NCBI GenBank assembly: GCA_017302135.1
Contig: JAFLDZ010000021.1
Span: forward strand, 1 to 64,000
Reading direction: 5' to 3'
Source: Lysobacterales bacterium
GTDB lineage: Bacteria; Pseudomonadota; Gammaproteobacteria; Xanthomonadales; Xanthomonadaceae
DNA: 64,000 nucleotides
A program made the position numbers and the translations under genes. The notes under the pieces were generated by a model that was not told the origin of the DNA, ran no database searches, and saw nothing but the letters and a program-made list of their open reading frames with translations. Shown one piece after another: positions 42,436 to 49,943 of this stretch (position 1 is the first letter of the stretch; the number at the start of each line of letters is the position of its first letter).

Positions 42436-43232
42436 AAGGCCGTAAGGCGGGTGCGTTTTTGTAAGGTGCATAAAGGCCGTAAGGCGGATACGTTTTTGTA
42501 GGGTGCATAAGCGAAGCGTCATGCACCTGCTTCCTTCAGCGATATGGTACTACCGATGCCTGCGGCGCATGACGCCTTCGGCTTATGCGCCCTACGAGGA
42601 ATGATCAATGTCCGCTCTTGGCCGGAGTCGGTCATTGAGGTGAGGTGAGCGGGGATCAGGAATGCTTATCGGAAGCAGGAATCGGCGCCTCCCGATCCAA
42701 AGCCGACGTCAATGGCTCGAATAGCTACCCTCAAGGGGCAGCGCCCGATCCTGTGGGGATTTCCCCGTCTCGAACCGGCGATTTGCCGAGCGGGCCTCGC
42801 TTCATCCGATCGGAGCGAACCAAGCTGCTTGGCATGAATCCCATACAGCAAGTAAGGCCGTAAGGCGGGTACGTTTTCGTAGGGTGGATAAGCGAAGCGT
42901 CATGCACCTTATTCCTTCAGCGATACGGTACTACCGATGCCTGTGGCGCATGACGCCTTCGGCTTATGCGCCCTACGAGGAATGATCAATGTCCGCTCCT
43001 GGTCAGAGTTGGTCATCGAGGTGAGGTGGACAGGGATCAGGCATGGTTATCGGAAGCAGGAAGCGGCGCCTTCCGATCCAAAGCCGACGTCAATGGTTCG
43101 TATGGCAACCCTCAAGGGGCAGCGCCCGATCCTGTGGGGATTTCCCCGTCTCGAACCGGCGATTTGCCGAGCGACCCTCGCTTCATCCCATAGGAGCGAA
43201 CCAAGCTCCTTGGCATGAATCCCATGCAGCGC
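42436..43232. repeat. Tandem duplication, about 381-bp unit
   Basis: A 37-bp partial copy (42436-42472) is followed by two full copies (42473-42853 and 42854-43232); the phrase aaggccgt recurs 381 bases apart and so do landmarks such as gcgaagcgtcatgcacct and gatttccccgtctcgaac. Copies are diverged by scattered changes. Each contains an internal inverted block (cataagcgaagcgtcatgcac / gcatgacgccttcggcttatgc). Part of the unit also occurs at 8351-8381. Frames of 60-90 residues inside both copies are not maintained identically and are not called as genes. It begins immediately after the RT stop. Confidence 0.8.
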
Positions 43233-43282
43233 AAGTACCTGCTAGTGCACAATGCGGCGTCTTGAATCGAGATGGACCCATC

Positions 43283-43504
43283 ATGGATATCGAAGCCCTT
43301 CTGATTGCGGCCTTGCGCGAGGCCGGTTACGGGCCGGATGCCATAGGCTCGGCGATGCCAAGGCTCCTGCGTATTCTGGAGGCTGAGGATGTGCGTATCG
43401 AGATGGGTCGCAGCCTGTCGCGCAAGGAGCGCGAATATGTGCGCCTTCAGCTGGAACTGGGACTTGGCGTGTCGGAAGTCGTCGCAGGCTTGAAGAAGAA
43501 ATAA
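43283..43504 (+). CDS. Small helical hypothetical protein
   Basis: A 73-residue product starting at ATG 43283 just after the tandem repeat: a helical, charged protein (MDIEALLIAALREAG…, RKEREYVRLQLELGLGVSEVVAGLKKK). No family is recognised. The frame and codon choice look coding, with a normal GC-rich third position unlike the retron, so it probably belongs to the host backbone. It could be a repeat-associated frame; confidence is moderate. Confidence 0.45.
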   Translation: MDIEALLIAALREAGYGPDAIGSAMPRLLRILEAEDVRIEMGRSLSRKEREYVRLQLELGLGVSEVVAGLKKK

Positions 43505-43540
43505 CGGGTCAGGTTCGAATGGCACGTACTGCAGGATCAT

Positions 43541-43671
43541 CATCCCAGCGAACGCGGGGTTCCCGACAGCCGTAGGCTGGTCATCCAATGACTTCAGGCC
43601 TTTCGACCGGGAAAACGTGCTGGATGACCAGCCTTCGGCTGTTGAAAAACGTTCCCGCATTCTCGGGGATG
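43541..43671. repeat. MITE-like nested inverted repeat
   Basis: Inner arms 43567-43587 and 43621-43641 pair at 20 of 21 positions (cagccgtaggctggtcatcca and its partner) over a 33-base loop. Outer arms begin catccc at 43541 and end ggggatg at 43671 and also pair imperfectly. The inner arm recurs near 60027-60048 (gaccagcctgcggctgttgaaa). It is a non-coding, mobilisable-looking element or REP doublet between the small protein and the OsmC gene. Confidence 0.65.
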
Positions 43672-43734
43672 CCGTGGCTTGACCAAGTGCCATTCTGGTC
43701 CGACTGCATGCTTGCTGCCCGTTCTTGCGGAACA

Positions 43735-44157
43735 TCAGTCCGCGCGACGCAGCACGCCTGCGAGTCGCGTACCGGGCGCGATGGTGTTGTAGACGGTGCC
43801 GTACTTCTGGATGTTGTCGTGCAACAGCGCGAGCCGGTGATCGGTTTCGTCGCTGTCGATGATGATTTCGTAGTCGATCGACTCCATGCGCGGCGGCACG
43901 TCCTGGCGAACGCCATTGAGCCGGATCTCGACGCCACGCAGGTCGAACTTGAGGATCGGCGTGACCCGTTCGATGCTCTTGAGCATGCAGGCCGCGAGCG
44001 CGGCGATCATCAATTCAGCGGGGTTGAACGCATCGACGCGACCGGCAAGGTCGGTGTCCAGTGCGATCGCTGCGGATTTGCAGGTCGCCTCGCTGCCGTG
44101 CGCGTCGATGCGGCGCGCACCGACCGCGAATGTCATCTTGTGCTTTCGATCAGGCAT
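43735..44157 (-). CDS. OsmC-family protein
   Basis: A 140-residue OsmC/Ohr-fold protein: FNPAELMIAALAACMLKSIERV carries the conserved cysteine, with a second cysteine near the N-terminus (EATCKSAA). The C-terminal half ends with NIQKYGTVYNTIAPGTRLAGVL. OsmC-type proteins reduce organic hydroperoxides. It is the third gene of an oxidative-stress group with a ferritin-like protein and a peroxiredoxin on the same strand. Confidence 0.87.
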   Translation of the reverse strand: MPDRKHKMTFAVGARRIDAHGSEATCKSAAIALDTDLAGRVDAFNPAELMIAALAACMLKSIERVTPILKFDLRGVEIRLNGVRQDVPPRMESIDYEIIIDSDETDHRLALLHDNIQKYGTVYNTIAPGTRLAGVLRRAD

Positions 44158-44277
44158 GGCGCTTTGCGGAACACGGAGACGGAATTGTTTGCGGAAGGGT
44201 TGCGGCCATCGGGTGTAGACATCATCGGTCGCCTGCGCGATCTCTGCAGCGTCGTGGATCGATGGCGGGCGGAGGCA

Positions 44278-44697
44278 TCACCGGCCACGGGCGACGCAGC
44301 GCTGGAAGGCCGGCAGGTGCCGATCCTGCGAAGCTGCCTGCAACGCCTGGAATACGCCGAGAACATCCGCTCGCGCGGTGCTCTGCAACAGCCGGTCGTA
44401 CAGCGCGACGTTGTCGATCTCTCCCTGGACGCTGTCGATGCAGGCTTCGGTGAGCGTGGCGTAGCGCGCCACGTTCCCGGTCCATCGATCGGCCGGCGCC
44501 GCGATCGCATACTTGTCGAACAATCCCAGCAGCGCCGAGATGTGGCGGGCTTCGGCCTCGACGATGTTGATGAACGGCCGCTCCGGTCCGAAATCGCGGA
44601 TCACCTGGTCGTAGGTCGCATGCGATTTGTATTCGTCGTCCAACGCCTCTTCCAGCGCCCGCCGCTCGGCATCGTCCAGCGTGTGTGATGCATTCAT
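44278..44697 (-). CDS. DUF2202-type ferritin-like protein
   Basis: A 139-residue four-helix protein: EALDDEYKSHATYDQVIRDFG and NIVEAEARHISALLGLFDKY hold two E…ExxH-like metal-binding patterns, repeated in the second half (EACIDSVQGEIDNVALYDRLL). It fits ferritin-like DUF2202. It could bind iron or peroxide. It starts 13 bases after the peroxiredoxin gene and is probably cotranscribed with it. Confidence 0.83.
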   Translation of the reverse strand: MNASHTLDDAERRALEEALDDEYKSHATYDQVIRDFGPERPFINIVEAEARHISALLGLFDKYAIAAPADRWTGNVARYATLTEACIDSVQGEIDNVALYDRLLQSTARADVLGVFQALQAASQDRHLPAFQRCVARGR

Positions 44698-44710
44698 TGC
44701 ATGGCTCCGG

Positions 44711-45361
44711 TCACAGCGTCTTCGTGGAGAAATACCAGTCGGTGTAGTCGTAGCCTTCGCCGGCCCGCGCTTCGGCGGCCTGCGCGGTCTGCGGCGGCGG
44801 CACGATCACCGCGTCGCCGGGTTGCCAGCCTTCGGGCGTTGCGATCGCGTGCTTGTCCGATGTCTGCATCGCCGTGAGCAGGCGGACGAATTCGGGAATC
44901 GAGCGGCCGTTGCTCATCGGGTAGTAAATCATTGCCCGCAGCATGCCTTTGTCGTCGATGAAGAATGTCGAGCGGACCGCCGACGTGTCGCTGGCGCCGG
45001 GCTGGATCATTCCGTATGCATGCGCCACCTTCATCGATAGGTCTTCGATGATCGGAAATGGAATATCGACGCCGAAATTCTGCTTGATGCTGCGAACCCA
45101 CGCGATATGCGCAAACGTGCTGTCGATCGACAGGCCCAGCAGTTCGCAGTTCAACCGCTGGAATTCGGGCCAAGCCCTGGCGAAGCCGATGAACTCCGTT
45201 GTGCATACCGGCGTGAAGTCGGCTGGATGCGAGAACAGGATCAGCCACTTGCCCTTGTAGTCGGCGAGTGTCCGCATGCCGTGGGTCGTCTTCGCTTCGA
45301 AGTCGGGCGCGGGCTCGTTGAGGCGCGGCAGGCGGGTTGGGGATTCCAGTACATTTTCCAT
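44711..45361 (-). CDS. Peroxiredoxin, Prx6-like
   Basis: A 216-residue thiol peroxidase that reduces H2O2 and organic peroxides. The peroxidatic cysteine is in HPADFTPVCTTEF (about residues 45-57) with the conserved threonine and arginine (AVRSTFFID); the C-terminal extension (GWQPGDAVIVPPP…YDYTDWYF) is that of Prx6/archaeal-type peroxiredoxins. GGAG is six bases before the ATG. First gene of the oxidative-stress group. Confidence 0.92.
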   Translation of the reverse strand: MENVLESPTRLPRLNEPAPDFEAKTTHGMRTLADYKGKWLILFSHPADFTPVCTTEFIGFARAWPEFQRLNCELLGLSIDSTFAHIAWVRSIKQNFGVDIPFPIIEDLSMKVAHAYGMIQPGASDTSAVRSTFFIDDKGMLRAMIYYPMSNGRSIPEFVRLLTAMQTSDKHAIATPEGWQPGDAVIVPPPQTAQAAEARAGEGYDYTDWYFSTKTL

Positions 45362-45858
45362 TTGCGACTCCGCTATCGAGCTGGTTGAAAACCGGCAGGT
45401 TCAAAGCCTGCAGATTCAAAACCGGAAAGCATCGGCACCCATCGCCTTCAGGCGGGCGTACCGATGTGGTGGAATTCGACTCTACGCGCCGCCCGCTGAA
45501 CGCGGCGGTCGGGGGCCAATAGCGGGGCGATGCGATCGCCTTCGGCGAGAACCAGGCAACGGCACGACAAGCATCATCGCGTCGCCATGTCTGGAAATGG
45601 AAGCGCATTTGATCTGGGTCATCTGCAGCGCCGTCGGCTGCAAGTACGATGATGCTGTGAGGAGAGGCATCGTTCATGTCGATCGTAGTCTTCCAACGCT
45701 CAAACGCAACCGTGCATCGCGCATGGCATCGAAGCGCACGCGCTGCGCCTGCGGTTCGAGGATTCGACGCCAGCGTCTTTGCTGTCCGCCTGTTCGCGGA
45801 CTGAATGTCAGGCGTTGCGGCATCGCCCGATATGCCGCATGGCTCTAGGAGAAACATC
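45362..45858. other. Promoter-bearing gap between divergent genes
   Basis: About 500 bases between the peroxiredoxin gene (minus) and the next gene (plus). Frames here are antisense noise. A short inverted repeat (gcaggttcaaagcctgc, 45396-45412) is visible about 40 bases upstream of the peroxiredoxin start and might be an operator. No transcription-factor motif I can name. Confidence 0.4.
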
Positions 45859-46383
45859 ATGGCTTTTGCAGACAACACGCATCAGCTGCCGCTTCTGGAA
45901 CAGCTGAACGAAAAAGGCTTTTCGCTCGACCGGAAGATCCTTGCACGGATCGAAACACTGTCGATGTTGCTGGATTTCAGTCCGGAAACCTTGAAAGTGC
46001 CCGGCGCTGCCGGCGCCGCGACATCCGAGATGCCTGCGGCGGTCGCCCAGGACATCGAGTTCACCGTCAACGAATGGGGTCTCGTCCTGATCATCCGCGA
46101 GCCGGCGATCAAGTATCTGCAGGGCGGCGGCACGCTCTCGGCGGCGACGCTGACTGAAATCGCGGCGGCGGCCAGCGTTGTGATTCCGGTGGCGGGCGTG
46201 GCCATCGGCGCGGTCTGCGGCATCTATGCGTTCGTGATCTCGGCCTACCTCGGCGTCATCACGATGGTCGATGAAGGCAAGGGCGTGTACATCACCGAGT
46301 CGTGGGGGCAGATCGTCGCCGCCATCCTGCTTCCCGCGTTCGCCGGCACGATTCTCCTGCCGGTGGTCGGCCCGATCAAATAG
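45859..46383 (+). CDS. Hypothetical membrane protein
   Basis: A 174-residue product with AGGAG and a good ATG. The N-terminal 75 residues are soluble (MAFADNTHQLPLLEQLNEKGF…), followed by two long hydrophobic segments at about 98-135 and 152-172 (SVVIPVAGVAIGAVCGIYAFVISAYLGVI and IVAAILLPAFAGTILLPVVGPI). No family is recognised. It stands alone; the copL operon starts 187 bases downstream. Confidence 0.7.
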   Translation: MAFADNTHQLPLLEQLNEKGFSLDRKILARIETLSMLLDFSPETLKVPGAAGAATSEMPAAVAQDIEFTVNEWGLVLIIREPAIKYLQGGGTLSAATLTEIAAAASVVIPVAGVAIGAVCGIYAFVISAYLGVITMVDEGKGVYITESWGQIVAAILLPAFAGTILLPVVGPIK

Positions 46384-46570
46384 TGGCGAACGGACGCACG
46401 TCGGCAATCCGCGGTGTGCGTCTTCGTGCGATCCCATGGCGCCAACGCCGGAACATCGGTTTCGGCGTGGGCGCTGTTGTCTTCGCACGCAGCCTTGCCC
46501 GCAATCGATCGCGTTGAGACAACCCGCAGTCGAGATAGCCCGGAGCCGCAACCGGAGTAGACTCCGCCGT

Positions 46571-46969
46571 ATGCGCCTGCCCTCGCTCCTGCTGCACGTC
46601 CTGTTCAGCCTCGCCCTCGTGGCGAACGGCATGGGCACGGCGATGGCAGCGCTGAACACGGGCTGCGCGCACTCCGAAGCCGCTGCGGTTACCGCTGTCG
46701 AAGCGCCGCCCTGTCACGAAGACATGTCGTCGACAGCGCCCCCCGACGATGCGATGCCGACCCCACCCGCGACCACAGGCCATGAGGGTTGCGGCGACGA
46801 CTGCAGCGGTCACTGCGACTGCGGCGGATGCGTCGCCCACAGCCAGGCGGCACTGATACCGCCGACGTTGCTGCTTCCCGTCTCCGAACGCATCGCCTAC
46901 CCGGCTGCGCCTGCACACGCCCGCGCAACGCCTGCACTGCCTCATCCGGTGCGACCTCCCATCGGCTGA
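46571..46969 (+). CDS. copL: CopL-family copper regulatory protein
   Basis: A 132-residue metal-binding protein with a signal peptide (LLLHVLFSLALVANGMGTAMA) and a cysteine/histidine-rich middle: CAHSEA, PPCHEDM and GHEGCGDDCSGHCDCGGCVAHS (about residues 70-91). In Xanthomonas and Stenotrophomonas copL lies first in the copLAB operon and is needed for copper induction. The match in place, signal and metal motif is good, though CopL sequence is poorly conserved. It is 113 bases upstream of copA. Confidence 0.85.
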   Translation: MRLPSLLLHVLFSLALVANGMGTAMAALNTGCAHSEAAAVTAVEAPPCHEDMSSTAPPDDAMPTPPATTGHEGCGDDCSGHCDCGGCVAHSQAALIPPTLLLPVSERIAYPAAPAHARATPALPHPVRPPIG

Positions 46970-47082
46970 GCGGTCCACGCGCGCCCATTCGGGCGCTGTC
47001 GTCGCGCGCACAACGCGCATTCCAATCGCCATTGATCCGGCTTCACTGCGCATCCTGCGCATGAAGGTCGTGGAGTATTCCG

Positions 47083-48870
47083 ATGTCTTCCTCTTCTTCT
47101 TCCGGCGATCTCGGCCGGCGCCGTTTCGTGCAGGGCCTCGTCGCAGGCGGCGTGGTCGCTGCGTTCGGCTGGCCGCGATCCGGCAACGCCGCCACACCGG
47201 TGCTCACGGGCAGCGATTTCGATCTGTCCATCGGCGAACTGCCGGTGAACTTCACCGGCCGCACGCGCATCGGCGTGGCGGTCAACGGTTCGGTGCCGGC
47301 GCCGACGCTGCGCTGGCGCGAAGGCAGCACGGTCGAGCTGCGCGTGAGCAACCGGTTGCCGGCGCATTCGATCCACGGCCGCACGACCTCGATCCACTGG
47401 CACGGCATTCTGCTGCCGGCGAACATGGACGGCGTGCCGGGCATGAGTTTCGACGGCATCGGCCCGGGCGAAACCTACCGCTACCGTTTCGCGCTGAAGC
47501 AGTCGGGCACGTACTGGTATCACAGCCATTCCGGTTTCCAGGAACAGGCCGGGCTGTACGGCGCGCTGATCGTCGATGCCGCCGAACCCGAACCCTTCGA
47601 CTACCAGCGCGATCATGTGGTGCTGCTCAGCGACTGGACCGATCTCGCACCCGCCGATCTGTTCGCGCGGCTGAAGAAAATGCCCGGCCACGACAACTAT
47701 TCGAAGCGCACGGTCGGCGATTTTCTCCGCGATGCGAAACGCGATGGCCTTGGCGCGACGATCGAAGATCGCAAGCTGTGGGGCGAGATGCGGATGACGC
47801 CGACCGATCTGTCCGACGTCAACGCGCATACCTATACCTATCTGATCAACGGTACGACATCGCTGGGCAACTGGACCGGGCTGTTCGCGCATGGCGAGAA
47901 AGTGCGGCTTCGTTTCATCAACGGTTCGGCGATGACCCATTTCGACGTGCGCATTCCGGGCCTGAAGATGACCGTGGTCGCCGTGGATGGACAGCATGTG
48001 CATCCGGTGACGATCGATGAATTCCGCATCGCGGTCGCGGAAACGTTCGATGTGATCGTGAGCCCCAACGGCGGCGATGCCTTCACCATCTTCGCGCAGG
48101 ACCTGGGGCGTACCGGCTATGTCAGCGGCACGCTCGCGGTGCGTGACGGCCTGCGTGCGCCGGTACCGATGGTGGACCCGCGACCGATCCTCAGCATGGC
48201 CGACATGGGGCATGGCGGCATGGGTGGCATGGATCACTCCGACATGGACCACAGCGGCCACGACATGTCCGCCATGAAAGGCATGCCGATGAAAGGCATG
48301 GAAGGCGGCTGCGGTGCGGACATGCACGGTTCCATGTCGGGCGGCATGCAAGCGCATCCCGCCAGCGAAACCGGCAATCCGCTGGTCGACATGCAGACCA
48401 TGACGCCGACGCCGAAGCTCGACGATCCCGGCATCGGGCTGCGCGACAACGGCCGCAAGGTGTTGAGCTATTCGATGTTGCGCAGCCTGTTCGACGATCC
48501 CGATGGCCGCGAACCGGGCCGCGATGTCGAACTGCATCTCACCGGACACATGGAGCGCTTCGCGTGGTCGTTCGACGGGCAACCGTTCGCCAGCGCGGAA
48601 CCGCTGCGCCTGAACTACGGCGAGCGCCTGCGCATCGTGCTGGTCAACGACACCATGATGACCCATCCGATCCATCTGCACGGACTGTGGAGCGATCTGG
48701 AAAACGAACGCGGCGAGTTCATGGTGCGCAAACACACCATCGACATGCCGCCGGGCACGAAGCGTTCGTACCGCGTACGCGCCGACGCGCTCGGGCGCTG
48801 GGCCTATCACTGCCATCTGCTGTATCACATGGAAGCGGGCATGATGCGCGAAGTGCGGGTGGAGGCATGA
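47083..48870 (+). CDS. copA: Copper-resistance multicopper oxidase CopA
   Basis: A 595-residue periplasmic copper oxidase. The leader has a twin-arginine motif (RRRFVQGL) after a serine-rich start, so it is exported folded by Tat. Copper ligands are in HWHG, HSHSGFQ, HPIHLHGL and the C-terminal HCHLLYHMEAGMM. A methionine/histidine-rich loop at about 365-425 (many M, H and D) binds extra copper. CopA oxidises Cu(I) and sequesters copper. It overlaps copB by ATGA. Confidence 0.95.
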   Translation: MSSSSSSGDLGRRRFVQGLVAGGVVAAFGWPRSGNAATPVLTGSDFDLSIGELPVNFTGRTRIGVAVNGSVPAPTLRWREGSTVELRVSNRLPAHSIHGRTTSIHWHGILLPANMDGVPGMSFDGIGPGETYRYRFALKQSGTYWYHSHSGFQEQAGLYGALIVDAAEPEPFDYQRDHVVLLSDWTDLAPADLFARLKKMPGHDNYSKRTVGDFLRDAKRDGLGATIEDRKLWGEMRMTPTDLSDVNAHTYTYLINGTTSLGNWTGLFAHGEKVRLRFINGSAMTHFDVRIPGLKMTVVAVDGQHVHPVTIDEFRIAVAETFDVIVSPNGGDAFTIFAQDLGRTGYVSGTLAVRDGLRAPVPMVDPRPILSMADMGHGGMGGMDHSDMDHSGHDMSAMKGMPMKGMEGGCGADMHGSMSGGMQAHPASETGNPLVDMQTMTPTPKLDDPGIGLRDNGRKVLSYSMLRSLFDDPDGREPGRDVELHLTGHMERFAWSFDGQPFASAEPLRLNYGERLRIVLVNDTMMTHPIHLHGLWSDLENERGEFMVRKHTIDMPPGTKRSYRVRADALGRWAYHCHLLYHMEAGMMREVRVEA

Positions 48871-49763
48871 TCGCCATGCATCGTCACCCCTGCAGCATCG
48901 CACTCGTGGCTGCGCTCGCACTTGCCGCCGGCAGCGCGCAGGCGCAGCAGCACGATCACAGTCAGCACGGCACCGCACCTGCCGAATCCGAAAGCAAGGT
49001 TGCCGATCAGGCGACGGTGGATCACTCGCAGCACGACGAGGCATCAACGCAGACACCGCGCACCCCGATTCCGCCGATCACCGATGCGGATCGCGAAGCG
49101 GCGGAACCACCGGCGCACGCCCACGATCACGGCAGCGGCGTCTTCAGCTACCTGCTGTTCGATCGACTAGAAACCTGGGATGCCGAACCGGGCAACGGTC
49201 AGGCGTGGGAAGCGCAGGCCTGGATCGGCAGCGACCGGCACAGACTCTGGCTGCGCAGCGAAGGCGAACGCAGCGGCGGACACACGGAAAGCGCGGACAT
49301 CGAAGTGCTGTACGGCCGCCCGATCGCGCGCTGGTGGGATCTGGTCGCAGGCGTGCGTCACGACATCGCGCCCGGCGACGACCAGAATTTCGCGGCCATC
49401 GGCGTGATCGGCATGGCGCCGTACAAATTCGAAGTCGAAGCCACCGCGTATCTCGGCGCATCCGGACAGACCGCAGCACGCATCGAAGCCGAATACGAAC
49501 TGCTGCTTACCAACCGCCTGATCCTGCAGCCGGTCATCGAAGCGGAATGGCACGGCAGGCGCGATGCATCGCGCGGCATCGGTGCGGGACTCGGCAAGAT
49601 CGAAACCGGCCTGCGCCTGCGCTACGAATTCACCCGCAGGTTCGCGCCGTATGTCGGGCTGGTGCACGAACGCAGTTTCGGCGCTACGGCCGGCTTCAGG
49701 CGCGACGAAGGCGAAGCGGTCGAAGACACGCGCGTGGTGGCGGGGGCCAGGCTGTGGTTTTGA
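48867..49763 (+). CDS. copB: Copper-resistance outer-membrane protein CopB
   Basis: A 298-residue outer-membrane protein. After the signal peptide (ALVAALALAAGSAQAQ) comes a His-rich segment (HDHSQHG, DHSQHD, AHAHDHG), then a 200-residue beta-barrel (FSYLLFDRLETWDAE at the start, RVVAGARLWF at the end, a proper C-terminal phenylalanine). It binds or exports copper with CopA. The ATG overlaps the copA stop. Confidence 0.93.
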   Translation: MIAMHRHPCSIALVAALALAAGSAQAQQHDHSQHGTAPAESESKVADQATVDHSQHDEASTQTPRTPIPPITDADREAAEPPAHAHDHGSGVFSYLLFDRLETWDAEPGNGQAWEAQAWIGSDRHRLWLRSEGERSGGHTESADIEVLYGRPIARWWDLVAGVRHDIAPGDDQNFAAIGVIGMAPYKFEVEATAYLGASGQTAARIEAEYELLLTNRLILQPVIEAEWHGRRDASRGIGAGLGKIETGLRLRYEFTRRFAPYVGLVHERSFGATAGFRRDEGEAVEDTRVVAGARLWF

Positions 49764-49943
49764 GCGACCACAATCGAGGCAAGCAGCGACGACGACGACA
49801 GCCACGACCGATCGTTTGATCGCATGCTGTGGATCGCCGTTTGGCGATGGCGGCCCACGGCATCCTTCCATCCACCGCATGCGCTGGGACCGTGCAGCAT
49901 TGTCTGCATCGCATCATCCCGGCGTTCGACCAGGAGTTGATCG

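Noticed and set aside
42645..43193. Two 70-odd-residue frames (42645-42863 and 42966-43193) in the tandem repeat
   Set aside because: They exist only because the unit is repeated, differ in length, and have no ribosome site. They are treated as repeat sequence.
42436..43232. CRISPR array
   Set aside because: The repeat unit is 381 bases and tandem, not short repeats with unique spacers; no cas genes.
43541..43671. Integron attC site
   Set aside because: No integron integrase or cassette row, and the inverted repeat lacks conserved core sites that I can identify.
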